Below are positions 24,001 to 34,970 of a stretch of DNA of 64,000 nucleotides, piece after piece. Both the position numbers and the translations under genes were made by a program. Each line of letters begins with the position of its first letter. Positions within the stretch are counted from its first letter, which is position 1. Origin of the DNA: Ceratorhiza oryzae-sativae (taxonomy: Eukaryota; Basidiomycota; Agaricomycetes; Cantharellales; Ceratobasidiaceae); the NCBI GenBank assembly GCA_030998015.1, contig JARWMV010000253.1:434001-498000 (forward strand), given 5' to 3'. The notes under the pieces are model-generated. The model was not told the origin of the DNA, made no database searches, and worked only from the letters and a program-made list of their open reading frames with translations.

Positions 24001-24451
24001 CTTCTGGTTCAACTTCCAGGGATGTATGCAGTATGTCTCCAAATGGCTGTTGGGCTATACAACCAGCTTGTAAGTAAAACTCTTCATGTATGTGTGGCAT
24101 TGTAAACTAACCTAAATCATACTGAACTCCACTTCCGTTTTCAGCCCAGGGATTCAACAGAAGGTCCAAATCAAACATGCCACCAAAAACGAGGCCGCTT
24201 GAGCTGTTTTGGCTAAAGTCGAGTGAGTTTAAGGAGTTGGTGGGTTCGTCAATGTGGGGGTCAAGGATAGAGTCTGGGTGAGTAGTCAACCCAAACTCAT
24301 TGAGATATGTAAAATTCAACTGAGAATGCATAGTATCTATCTCTGTGGCAATTCGTGCATTTTGATTTGCTTGGGGCGGAGAGGAGTTAGGGCCATGAGT
24401 TGGATATGGTGCTGTGCATGAACGTGCATCAGCATCAAAAGCTAAATCCAA
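21020..24451 (-). pseudogene. Plavaka-like transposase, probably disrupted
   Basis: Minus-strand exons from ATG 24451: an acidic, Asn/Ser-rich N-terminus; NPWTARDWNEWQ, DLRDKVTLFWQDLQDTADFILG and IAYAPEMHYNADETARLYE (about 23574-23340), typical of the block after the N-terminal zinc part; LASDATQLSTHSGDIAAHAVYMSLANI read in spliced frame (about 23270-23170); then MPKLKFHHTM through CPHCEQDTT, LNIFEVLSPDVLHGFHKMFHDHIYW and FNIPKMHVI (23117-22182), and VDNFTTETMEHLHVGIKEAYRASNRREW (about 22150-22080). The last exon has WHALQTHIESASF. TGA at 22184-22182 falls in frame inside a region that otherwise continues, and another TGA is at about 21360. Either these are nonsense mutations or tiny introns remove them. 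The family call rests on segment order and typical phrases, without a database search. Confidence 0.65.
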
Positions 24452-25338
24452 ATAAGTACAATTTGTAAGTTGCTTTTCAGTGCAATGTTAACTTTATAGA
24501 ACTAACCTTGGGCTTGCAGTAGCTCGTTGTATTCAGTTCACAACATAGTTTTTTGACCTCGACATTGCTGCGGTCCTTGTTGAGTGTGTGAGAGTGTGCC
24601 AGATATGGCGCGAAACATTTTGTGACATTTTATGCAGATATAAGGGTGTGCACCAATTGATGGTACGTGAGTGGTATAAACTGGCATTGATGAGAGGTGA
24701 ATGAGAAGGGGGGGAGGTACTTCAACTAATTTTGTTCATGCAACTTAGAACACCCACATATCTTTGCGTTGGCCTCCGACAAGTCTCGCAACTTTTTTCA
24801 CTATTGGAACCCAAGTTTATGGTATCCCGTAGGTCTTGGTCAGGTAGGTATTGGTTATGGATAAAGAACCTACTGATCTATTTTGGATAGTCTCTTGTCC
24901 AGTGATTTGTTTTTTTCCCTCCATATACTACCGGCCGGACTTTGTTTTCTGCAGATCACCCCCCCCCCACAGACATGCCCCCTTTTACAATGCTGTACAC
25001 CAGCACCACCTTTGCGCCAACCATGCGAGACACCAGCACAACCTGTATACTCAACCAGGGACTGCGCACTGGGGATGCCATTTGCCTAAGTGCTGTGGCA
25101 TGCCAGTTGTGCCAAACTCCATGATGGCAGCAAATCTATAAATCAACAACACGACCCCAAGCCATCCTACAGCTCACTCCACCTTTGTATTCCACAGCTT
25201 AACTACTTGCACACTTGCTGGTCAATTGCACTCTCCCTTGCTATTTTCCTACTACTTGATTGTAAGTACTTGTTGATTTCTGACCTTACTACATGCATGC
25301 TGAGCACCTTTATCTTATGTTATAGACTCTGCTCAGTT
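24452..25338. other. Central non-coding part of the Plavaka-like element
   Basis: Lies between the divergent starts of the transposase (minus) and the passenger gene (plus) and probably holds both promoters. Contains a C9-10 run at about 24959-24968. No convincing open frame. Confidence 0.4.
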
Positions 25339-28174
25339 ATGCCTCACCAACATCGCACCCAGCCTTCTGTCCTCTCCAGGCCCCCACACGAATTGCAGGA
25401 ACAGCGTTGTCAATCTAAAGCACACAAAGCAGGACTCCCTATCAACCGCACTACCTCCTCATCCTCCACTCATCCCCCTATACCTACCTTAGCATCCACT
25501 CGTGCACGTCGTACAGTACCTGAGGTTGGATACACAAGGGATAAGGATGGTAATTACCATATCATACCTGTTCGATGCAATCCAATAGAATCTGGACCTA
25601 CTCCGCCAGTTCCGTACCTCACAGGACAAGATGGTGAGTTTGATTACAACATTTATACTTGATTAATATAATTGCTAATATATTTTGCATACATATAGAC
25701 ATTCCTTGGTCGGACTCAGAGTCTGATTCAGAATCTGAAGACGGCAACTTGGATGCACCAATAACATCCAGCTCAATTTCTACTTTGCCAAATAGCCACA
25801 CTAGCCGTACCTTGAGCCTCGAGGACGAATATGACCTAGTAGATGAAGATGCAGAAGGTGAAGATGAGGACGTTGTTATGAAGGGTAGGTATTCAAAGCA
25901 CACTATACATTACTGTGTATGATATTGACCACACACACACACAGAATGCAAAAACCCTGCTCCTCCAAACCAACTCCCATGCCCACACCCTCAAGTGGTG
26001 CACCCATTCACCAATCCCTCGTCGGTTATCAAGAACAACTTTTGTGCGTGTATAACATGATTAGCGCCCAGAGGATTCAAAACTTATTTTGATTTATGCT
26101 TTTCCATAGTGTATCAGCCTATAGACCTTCTTCGTGGTGCAAGTGAGGAAGATATGCGTGCTCTCTTTAGTGGGCTTGATGCTCAGTCAGTCACAACTGA
26201 GGCAGATGCGGATAAAGGGCCTTTCGGATATGGCAACTGGCAATCGGAGGCAAATAACCTGGCTTCCATCAGCTTTTGCAGGGCTTTTTCTGACCTTACA
26301 GATCCAAGTAGAGCACATGGAGAGTACGCACAGAATTCATTTGCCATGCACCAGATGAACGCCACAGTGCATGACATTGCACAGCCGCATCGTCCTAGCC
26401 TCCCTATGCAACCATCCTGCTTCTCACCTGCTTCTTACCCCAATAATGGAGCTGCTTGCCAGCCACAGACAGGCCCCTTTGGTGCTCAGTCCACGCCCCC
26501 ATCCCAACTGTCCGCCATGGTTGTTGCGCCACACCCCTCCTTCCAATCTGGGCAGATTCAGTACCCACCTCTGCATGTGCCTACATCCAGGCCAGCTGAT
26601 GCACATCAATCACCAACTCCCTTGCACTCTCAACTGTCTCGCCCTGCCTTGCACCTCAGTACTCGAGAACTTGTTGCTCAGGTGCACGCCCAAGCATGTG
26701 CCCAAGAGTTGCCTTGACCGCTTGCGCCTACTAGTCCTGTGGCACATCCCCGACTCGACTCACCAAGGCCTATTCGCCCCACTCCTCTCCAAGAGCTGCT
26801 GGAGACGAATATCCACAGCCACACTGCAGAAACTGGTCTCAGTAATATAGGTGAAGAATCTGATAGGGACAATTTGCACAAGGACTCCGATCAGTCACAT
26901 CCATCAATGCCCCTTGACTTTGAGGACACAGATATTGGATTAACAGATTTGCTCTCAGGGCCCCATGAGCAAGCAGTCCAGGCCTGCTCTTGTGCAACTC
27001 GATGGCCGAATATACATGTCCAAGAACGGCCTACTGAGGCCCGATGCACCCCTATGCTCCTAGAGATCAAGGAGAATGCTCGAAGCCTGTACTGCAAGAG
27101 TTGTCGTAGGAACCGAAGTGGGCGGGCTATTAGGGAACCGATTCACAACTGCAACATACTCCCTGCGGGCGTGCTCACGGAGGGTCAACAAGAGGTCATG
27201 CCACCAATGGAGTACCATGTGCTGAACAATGTCTGGTGCATCAATCCCTGGCCCGAGGATCAAATGGCATACCTTCAGGACGCACGAATGTATGCAGAGA
27301 ACATAACAGGTATTTCTGATGATAGTGTTTTTACCCAAGTGTTCCTTGATACTGTAAGCACAGGAATATTTTACACTTGTCTTCTTCCACACTCACTCGT
27401 TTGTCATTCCAGGTTTTTTATTGAACATCAACAAATCGTGGTAGCCCCCTAATGAAGATCTTGTGCATGATGGAGTATGCGTTCAATCTCAAACAGAGAC
27501 AGGAATGCAATTGCCAAGCTCGTTCACAAGAACTTGTTTCTTTACAGTTCGATCAACTGGGTAGGTACAAATATTTGACCGTTGAACCTCACACTGAACT
27601 GTTCATTTAGAACCCAGATGAATACTTCCATGTCAGTGCTCTTGGCAATGCGATTGAAATCATTTTATTCAAATCCCCAAAGCCCGTTGGCATTGCGTTC
27701 TTGCACAAATTTGCTGAGCTCAATGACCCAGTGAAGTGCGCCTCTTGGCACCAGAAGGCAAAGGACAAGACAGCGCGTTGTGGAGTGCCACCTGGTCTCA
27801 TCGCCCTTGCTGCAACACAGGTATGCGATCAATCAGACACCGAAACAAAAAAGAACAAGCTCACCTTCATTTACTAGATGTACTGGGCGCTCGAGAAGAT
27901 GTACTTGGGAACGACGTTACACTTTGATGAGCAACACTATCAACAGATATGGAATCGCTATTTCCGCGATTTGCTTAACCTTCAACACCTTGGGAAGCTG
28001 CACACCAATCTGCTTCATCAGCTCCAGTGAGTGAATAGGGTTTATATGCTATGGGAACATTATTAACGTTTTGCATAAAATAGGGACTACTACATGGATC
28101 ATTTCTCCACTGAAGAGGAGGATTACAATACAGATTCGGACGAGGCAAGCATGGTCCGATTCCCTGCATGGTAA
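25339..28174 (+). CDS. Multi-exon passenger gene of the transposon, DUF6532-like C-terminus
   Basis: Likely start ATG 25339 (MPHQHRTQ). Exon 1 is basic and Ser/Thr-rich and ends near DKDGNYHIIPV..YLTGQD. An acidic exon follows (DIPWSDSESDSESED, near 25700), then a Pro/Gln-rich part (26109-26717). The C-terminal part has CSCATRWPNIHVQERP, SLYCKSCRRNRSG (paired cysteines), FFKSPKPVG-like IILFKSPKPVGIAFLHKF (27658-27711), PPGLIALAATQ, MYWALEKMYLG and YQQIWNRYFRDLL. This C-terminal order recalls the DUF6532 domain of basidiomycete proteins; function unknown. In-frame TGA at 26715-26717 lies between two open stretches of the same frame and may be a mutation or lie in an unseen intron. Its position inside the inverted repeats marks it as a transposon gene. 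A role in DNA binding or transposition is a guess. Confidence 0.5.
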
Positions 28175-28446
28175 ACGCAATATCAATTATATTCAACTTG
28201 TTCTACATATTCCAGTTACACTGTGCTAACGGCTCGTGTTATCCATTCATTACATCTTCCTCTTATTTCCGATTTGTACCTGCGCTGGTTCGCAAACCCG
28301 CCACTCGTTTGTTTCTATCTCCTCTTGTCCTTAAAAGTCTTGCCCAAAATCTAATCATCTATATCTACATAACTCACATTCACTCACCGTATTTGAATGT
28401 ACAGATGCCTACCTGTAGTGAGTAGATGAAATTAAACGCGTTGGAA

Positions 28447-28823
28447 TTAAACATGTCGATCAACTTTGACATGATCAACAACGTCAAAAGTGCGCGCCAC
28501 TGTCGTGCCACAGTCAGCAACCAGTACCCGATCCATGAGGAAGACACACCGCTGGTTCGTCATCGGAAAATCAAAAGACAAACGCCAATTCGAACATCCA
28601 GAATGCAGGCTGCACCAGACTGCAATCATGGCTGAAGTCTAAGTCCAGCTCGGAAACGCCACCAAGTCGTGACATATTATGCGCCCAAATGGGCTCAGAC
28701 CCTAGGTTCTTGTCAAGCACTGTCAAGCACTCGCTGGTCCTACTTGTCAGGGGACCTTTTCGACTTGCCCCGTTTGCCTCGACATGCCTATTGGGACCTA
28801 GTTGGCGGGTGGCCGTTTTCCTG
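28447..28823 (-). repeat. Right terminal inverted repeat of the Plavaka-like element
   Basis: Reverse-complement partner of 20150-20531. It carries a 10-bp tandem duplication (TGTCAAGCAC twice, near 28713-28732) that is absent from the left copy, plus scattered substitutions. The arms have therefore diverged since insertion, or were unequal when it moved. Confidence 0.85.
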
Positions 28824-29762
28824 ATGTTCAGTGATGGGTCTAGATGCATCCTTCATAATGTCCAACAGGTTGGCAGCGGCTTCACCATCTCCAGGTTTAG
28901 AGAGGAGGTCGCCACTGGCTTGCTAAGTCTCGGACGACACTCCGACATCTATGATGCAGAGATGATGGCTCTGGCTATTGCTGCCAAGCAAGCATTGGTT
29001 CTAGTGAACAACCCATCCCACAACACACCAGTCTGACACGTGCTTTTTTCATCAGACAACCTTGCAGCAGTCCAGACTATCACCAGCCTATCCACGCATA
29101 CAGCCCAAGCCACCTCAATCATCTTCCGCAACGTAATCGACAACCTCCTAAGCACCCACCCAGACCTCACCGTCACAGTCCAATGGGTCAAAGGTCACTC
29201 GAAGATTGCAGGCAATGAGCGCGCAGACACTTTAGCACTCAAAGAGTCCTCGCTAACGCCCACTCCACCGTTTAGCCACACCATAGCTTGGGCCAAGGCC
29301 AGGGCCAAATCTAGAGCCGTCTCCCGCTGGGGACATAGGTGGAAGTCCGAACCCCACTCCGATCATGTCCGGATCTCTCTCAACCGCGCTCCGACTTGGA
29401 AACTCCACAAGTTCCATACCAGGTACACGGGAGAAAGGGCTGTACACTGTCGCCTCATCCAGATCATCCTCGGCCACGGATTCTTTGGTGATTACTACAA
29501 CTGCTTCAACCTCACGTCACCGCCGCCGGGGGGCAATATGGTGGAATGTCAATGCGATTTTCAGACCAGGCAAACGATCTCGCACGTGCTCAGGGAGTGC
29601 ACACTGTGGGACACGCGCCGTCACATTCTACGCAAGGCCTCCAAGCCTCTGCTTCTATCCGACCTGTTCGGCACCATCCCGGGCCTTCGGGTTATGGCCA
29701 CTTTCTTGAATCTCACTTCTGCGTTCCGTAAAGTTAATTATACCGACTCGGTTACTATCTAG
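28824..29762 (+). pseudogene. LINE ORF2, RNase H and C-terminal part
   Basis: Continues the interrupted LINE frame: FSDGSR (first RNase H aspartate), DAEMMALAIAAKQAL, SSDNLAAV, VQWVKGHSKIAGNERAD, then the C-terminal CQCDFQTRQTISHVLRECTLW zinc-type segment, ending TAG at 29760-29762. An in-frame TGA at 29034-29036 separates two open parts, so the polyprotein is broken here as well as by the transposon. RNase H removes RNA template during reverse transcription. Confidence 0.8.
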
Positions 29763-29970
29763 TTCGTCGAGTCCGCGTTGCCTTCGGGCCCTACTTTTTA
29801 CCCCCCTGTACACGCCCCTGTTATTTCTCCTGTCTCGCTGATGTTCCCCGCCCTTAGGGCTGCTCCTTCCTGTTTCCCGGACTGTGTCCCGAGCGGTTTG
29901 ACCGATGTGTTCATGTAGCTCGTTAAAATTGAATGCAAAAAAAAAAAAAAAAAAAAGCCTCATCACGTGA

Positions 29971-30983
29971 ATGCCGGAATGCTGGGCATAGCCTTGAGCG
30001 CCAAGCGCGCTGCCTACATCGCCTCCAAGTCGCAGTCCCCTCCTCCATCGATCATCTTCGTGTCGGACAACCAAGCTGCCATACGCTCCATCGCATACCT
30101 CAAGCCCCATGCCGCCCAGGCCGCCTCGATCATCCCCAGGCGAGCAGTCGACGACATCCTCTCTACCCACCCCTCCACTACCGTCACCGTTCTCTGGGTC
30201 CCCGGCCACTCTGGGATCGCCGGCAACGAATTGGCGGACACCATAGCCAACACGGCTGGACAGCTCACCCCCACCCCCCTGTTCAACCGTACCATCACAT
30301 GGGCCAAATCTAGGTCCAAGGCCCTGGCTGTCCGCCAGTGGGGCCTCCGATGGAAGTCCGTCCACAAGTCGCCACACACGTAGCTCACGCTACCCAAGGC
30401 CCCCACGTGGAAACTACACCTGATACACGACAAATTCAAGGCCCCAGACCCAACAATGGGCGGGCGTGAAGTCCAGTCGCGCCTCATCCAGGTGGTCCTC
30501 GGCCACTGTTTCTCGGGCGCCTACAACCTACGGCACCGTTCATACAACCTAGATAACCCCCCCCCCCCGACCCATCGTGTCCCTGCGACGACACTACTCT
30601 ACAGACGATCAAGCACGTGCTCCGAGAATGCCCACTCTACTCGGAATCGCGCTGGCTCTTACGCAAAGGCTCCCCCTCCATCGAAATGGCGAAGGTTTTT
30701 GGCACGATGAAGGGCCTCTGAGCTCTCGTCGACTTTCTCAAGGACTCGGGCGCTTTTCGCTTCCCCCGTGATCGCTCCATTTATTAGTTTCCCGTTTGTT
30801 TTGTCTCTCGTGACCGTCCGTTGTCTTTAGTACGCCTCCGGGCCGTTTGACCTCTGTCCCTCGTCTCACCCCTCTGTGCCCCGTTCTCTATCTGCCTTCG
30901 GGCGCGCTGTTTGTGTTTCTCCTGACCGGTTCGACCCTGTGTTCGTGTAGGTCTTTAAATATGTATGCAAAAAAAGAAGAAAA
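29971..30983 (+). mobile_element. Second, 5'-truncated LINE copy (RNase H fragment)
   Basis: Starts directly after TCACGTGA. Reads AECWA-like alanine-rich start, then FVSDNQAAIRSIAYL, VLWVPGHSGIAGNELAD and TITWAKSRSKALAV (RNase H), a stop near 30380, and a C-terminal C..H..C segment in other frames (TIKHVLRECPLYSE at about 30604-30650). The 3' UTR resembles that of the first LINE (CCGGTTCGACC, GTTCGTGTAG, ATGTATGC then A-rich with two G). Frameshifts and a C9 run show decay. Clearly a different copy, not part of the first LINE. Confidence 0.75.
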
Positions 30984-30999
30984 AAGCCTGATCACGTGA

Positions 31000-32398
31000 C
31001 TCGCTATGCAGCGACGCGAAAGCGCCCCCCCCCCAGGCCAGCGTGTAAATGCTCAAAATGAGCATTACCATCGTCTTCTCTTCAGTTTGATGAGCCCCCT
31101 GAGACAGCATCTGCCGCGTGTCGTCGTAGTCCCTGTTATTCGCAGAGACTGGTCTCGATACCCTGATTGTTGACAACAATATGACAGGAAAATCGTATCT
31201 TACAATCCCTGCTGGCACGATTCCTACTTTTTGGCCAATTGATTGCCCACGAAAGCCCAAAACTCTAAATGGAACTTTACAAAATCCAATAAACAGCATT
31301 CTCGGGGATGTACCCAAGAGCCAACGGCTCACGGTCAAAACACTGTAAAAAGTGCGGGAACTATCATTATTGAAGCAGTGGTGCTAGAATAACCAAGGTG
31401 GTCATAATTCAAAGGAGGTAATAGAGGGCTGAAAGGTACTTGATGCTAACCTTGGTTACCAAAAGGGCTGGCTGATGAAGCAATTCCCGGGAAACAGATA
31501 CCAGATGTTTTGCAACTCAGTGGCCGAAATTTAGTGGGGCCCAACACCAAAGAACACAGAGCTGATAACGCATCCAAATGGAATGCCAGTTATGGATGCC
31601 AAAATTTGGACTAGCCTATTGGTCATGCCTCACGAGTTGTAGCTTTTAGTGCTTTCGTGACTTGAAAATGGCAACAACTTGAGAGCTATGAACTGGTCTG
31701 CAGAATTTGATATTTTCATGAATACAATCTCATGAGCTTTGGTATTCAACAATTTACTACCTGAGTTGATTCATGGGAATCAGGTGCAGACTCTGTATGC
31801 TGAGAACATCCAAATTTTTTGGATGCACAAAATAGATGTTTTGACCATTTACTACAGTCTGTCTAGCTTGATTTTGTGAATATTCTATCCCAATCACTCA
31901 AAAATTGGACAAAATGCACATTTTCAATATGTCTACATCAAGGTCATAACAATATAGAATACACTTGTTTTCATGCAGTACTGCATCTCTTAAGTATCTA
32001 GCAGCTGAAATATCATCACAGATGGTCAAAATGGACATACTGTGCATTTTTTTTAACTTGTCCAAAAAATTGGATGTCTGGGGCATGAAGAGAGAAATAT
32101 GTAAGCAGTCCAAAGGAGTGTTACACCTCATTGGGGCGCTGTGAAGGAATGCCTATCATGGTATGTATTTTTATGTTATGAATAAATTGCTCTAAATTCA
32201 ATGTTCTCAGTATATTTGGGCTGCAATATTGCCTGCTATGACTACAAAAAAAGGCGTCAGACAATAGATGCCGAATTTGTAATCGAAGTACGGGCATGAA
32301 CCAGGATCCAGCGACTCGTCAAGGGCGCATATATATTGCATTTAAAAGACCGACTAGGATAAAAAGCACAAGCCATTCAAAAGGAATCGATTTGACTC
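31000..32398. other. AT-rich stretch without a gene
   Basis: About 1.4 kb between the last LINE tail and the first minus-strand P450. No coding signal. It holds short inverted motifs: AACCAAGG (31391) with CCTTGGTT (about 31450), ATCCAAATTTTTTGGAT (about 31809), and CCAAAAAATTGGATG (about 32064). The texture differs from its neighbours and suggests an old non-coding repeat, but I could not find clear ends. Confidence 0.35.
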
Positions 32399-34525
32399 TT
32401 ATTGCCACTTCTCCAGGGATACGAAACATTTCTTGGGCTGCCTGGTTACAAACTCGGCGGCGTCCCAGATGTCGAGTTCTTCCGGCAACGGCTTGAATAC
32501 GAACTCTCGCGACACGGTAGCGAGGAATACTTTCATTTGAACTACCTGCAATTGCAACGCGTCTCAGAGTCCAGTGAGCTGACGTTTTTATTGGACATAC
32601 TGCAAGCCGTTGGCCAAAACATGAACGTTGTCCCATTCCGAAAGGAACGCTGGGGCCTGCTAAACGATCGTATGATCCGTCGGGGCGGAGCCATCGGTTT
32701 GGACGCCAAACTTTTGCATCTGGCCCCCAGTCGGACTCCTGTTTCCCCATGAGCACCGTCGTAAACATAACATGCGTTCCTACCAGTAGGTATCAGCAAG
32801 AGTACTTGGGAAGAGTAATTTACACGCCTTTTGGAACATGTCTGCCGAGGATCACCTGGTCGTCTGTGACTAAATGAATACCATTTCTATTAGCTAATAT
32901 GAACGACAATCTTGCCCAAGTCAAGCTTACGCTCTCGTGAGATCTGAGGAGCAACTCCAGCGCACCGCAGGGTTTCAGTTACCACAGCTTCCAAGGTGGG
33001 TGCAAGATCCGGATTATCTAGTGCTTCGAACAGCGATATGGCATCCCCATTCTCGTGTAACTCAAAAATAGTACGTATTTCTCGGTGCAGCCTTTGTTGA
33101 ATCTCAAGGTCTAGCGGCAGATACTTGACTAGCCAACCCAGAGCGGCAACTGTGGTATCGTGACCACCACTGTTGACGAAATGTGTCCTTTCAGTGGGGA
33201 AAACGAGATAAAAGAGATAATCCTTACAAGAGATAGGTCAATAGTTCGTCCACTAGTTCGTCCTTTCCAAAATTTTCAGCGCCTTCCCTTACTTCACGTT
33301 GCACGATCATATCCACCACGCAATCTGCGTCCGTTAATAGTTCGTGATCCTTTGCTCTGCCCTCTCGCGCCCGAGCGTTAGCTATTTCTTTATTGCAAAG
33401 CGAGGTTAGCATGTTATACGACTTGCGCCAGGTTGGGGAAGGCCAAAGAAAGAGCAAAGCCGTGAGGGCCGGAAAAACGCCTTGACCTGCACGGCCAAAA
33501 CCTTCCATCATGTTTCGAAGGGCCGAATGCAATGGCGGCGAAGGTGTGGGAGGGATATGTGATAGTTTGGTTGTCGAGGCGAGGGCCGTAAGGTTGTCGT
33601 ACGTAGCATCGATGCATCCGGGAGAAATCCCCATGGATATATCAACTTCTCTCAAATGGAATAAGCTCGCAATAAACGAATGATCTGTTCTAAGCACTTA
33701 CAAATCGCATCCTATGATATTGGGACATTAGAATATATGTCTTTGCACAGATGCGTAATAATGAGGGGATGGACCAACCATTGTCGCCAACTGTAGATCC
33801 ATATCCGCATCAAAGGCCATATCCCCAACAAGCTCGACCTTCTTCTCCCAAAGTCGAACGAGGTTTTGTGCGCTAGATAAAAGACGCGGTGACATGCGTG
33901 CAAGATAGCGTTGGCTCATACTTGGGCCTGCAAGACGACGGTGACGTTTCCAGATCTCATCTACAAAATTGAACCGATTATTGAGTACGTTTTAAAAAGG
34001 CATGAAAAGGGGATGTACTTGTTGGCTGTGAAATCTGACTGGTTGGGATGGCGATGGCAAAGCTTTGTACGATGGTGCGTCTAAGTCAAGTCCAGACCGC
34101 ACTGAAATGCTCTTTCTCACACTGCGTTCGCCCGCCTTGATTGGTCCGTACTTTTCCCTCTAAGTAGAATCCTTTCCGCTTCAAGCCGATCAGCGACGAT
34201 AACCGTCGGGGTATGTCCCAAGATGACCTGTAAAATGCCATTTTTTCTTCTGATTACCTTTTTAATCCGAGGAAATATTGCATACCTGTGAAATTGGGCC
34301 ATGTTTGTGAACCATGGTAGCAAGCCATTCGCTAAATGTTTTCTTCCCTCCCGCCATAAACTGAGTGATGTCCGAGAGGTCTCCCCAGATGCTCATAATC
34401 GGATTGTGTGGAATGTCTGGGATGGGTTTGGGGACAAGTCGGAAGTAGACAAATTGTGCAACCAAGACAAAAGAAGCTGCCACAGCCAAAGATTCATAGT
34501 TCGTAAGGCGTAGGTATCTGCTCAT
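32399..34525 (-). CDS. Cytochrome P450 (family copy 2)
   Basis: Start MSRYLRLTNYE at 34525 with an N-terminal anchor (LAVAASFVLVAQFVYFRL) and hinge PKPIPDIPHNP. Then HTPTVIVADRLEAERILLRGKS, IPTSQISQPT, IWKRHRRLAGPSMSQRYLARM, the conserved TDADCVVDMIVQREVREGAE, an I-helix GGHDTTVAAL, ExxR as ETLR, WRPNRWLRPDGSYD, and heme loop FGMGQRSCFGQRLA. C-terminus ends VSLEKWQ, TAA at 32401-32399. A 10-nt exon lies at 33711-33702 between two introns. No disruption seen. Likely an endoplasmic-reticulum monooxygenase of the same family as copies 1 and 3-6; substrate unknown. First of three head-to-tail genes, about 445 bp downstream of copy 3. Confidence 0.88.
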
Positions 34526-34970
34526 TGTAATGGGAAACCAGGACGTGGAGGAGTTGTTGGTTCCGGAGCTACAAGAACTTTGCTCATGTCAGCATTCCAG
34601 GATTCTCCACTTGCGGATGGAATCGATTTGCCACCGGCTTTGGTAGTACTGTCGAGGGTAGGCAGGGGCTCAGGAAATTTAACTGCGAAACTTATATAAA
34701 AGGGGCACTTTTATATGGTGCCACAGGAAAAAATAGAAAGCCAACTGTGTTCGTGGCTACAAGTGGGGGTAGCGAACTACGACCATAGGAAGACATAATC
34801 GCATATATTTGCACCCAATATTAATTTGATTCCGATGCTTTACTGTGTGTGCGTTCAGCCAGCTTTCCATGTTCATAGATGTCATTAATCAGATAACGGG
34901 TATTTGTCAACAGTCCTAAAAGAGAGCAGTGAGCTACGCATACGTGCGTCCCAATGATCCACAAACGACT
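34526..34970. other. Intergenic between P450 copies 2 and 3
   Basis: Promoter side of copy 2. A TATATAAG element reads on the minus strand at 34698-34691, about 170 bases before the start codon; the same bases read TATATAAAAGG on the plus strand. Nothing else recognised. Confidence 0.35.

Larger units (their letters stand above)
20150..28823. mobile_element. Plavaka-like DNA transposon nested in the LINE
   Basis: An 8,674-bp element bounded by inverted repeats starting CAGGAAAACGGCC and ending GGCCGTTTTCCTG. AT occurs on both sides (20148-20149 and 28824-28825), compatible with a 2-bp target duplication. Removing the element plus one AT joins the LINE reading frame exactly (..LAF then MFSDGS), which defines the borders well. 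It carries a transposase gene on the minus strand and a second multi-exon gene on the plus strand, diverging from a central region at about 24.5-25.3 kb. The transposase resembles the Plavaka group of basidiomycete transposons (KDZ/CMC-related). Both genes contain in-frame TGA, so the copy may no longer be autonomous. Confidence 0.8.
16905..29956 (+). mobile_element. LINE-type non-LTR retrotransposon, 5'-truncated, split by a DNA transposon
   Basis: One LINE copy: the end of ORF1 (16942-17130), ORF2 with endonuclease and reverse transcriptase (from 17127), RNase H and C-terminal zinc region (28824-29762), a 3' UTR and poly-A at 29937-29956. An 8.67-kb transposon interrupts it at 20150-28823. 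Without the insert the copy is about 4.4 kb. Its left border abuts AAGCCTCATCACGTGA (16889-16904) and its right border is followed by the same 16 bases (29955-29970), which looks like a target-site duplication. An in-frame TGA and a changed polymerase motif indicate an inactive copy. Confidence 0.8.

Noticed and set aside
29655..30377. 240-codon minus-strand frame over the LINE ends
   Set aside because: Antisense shadow of the RNase H region, with a phenylalanine run from poly-A.
30955..31338. 127-codon minus-strand frame across the LINE poly-A tail
   Set aside because: The phenylalanine run is just the poly-A read backwards. The rest shows no known domain.
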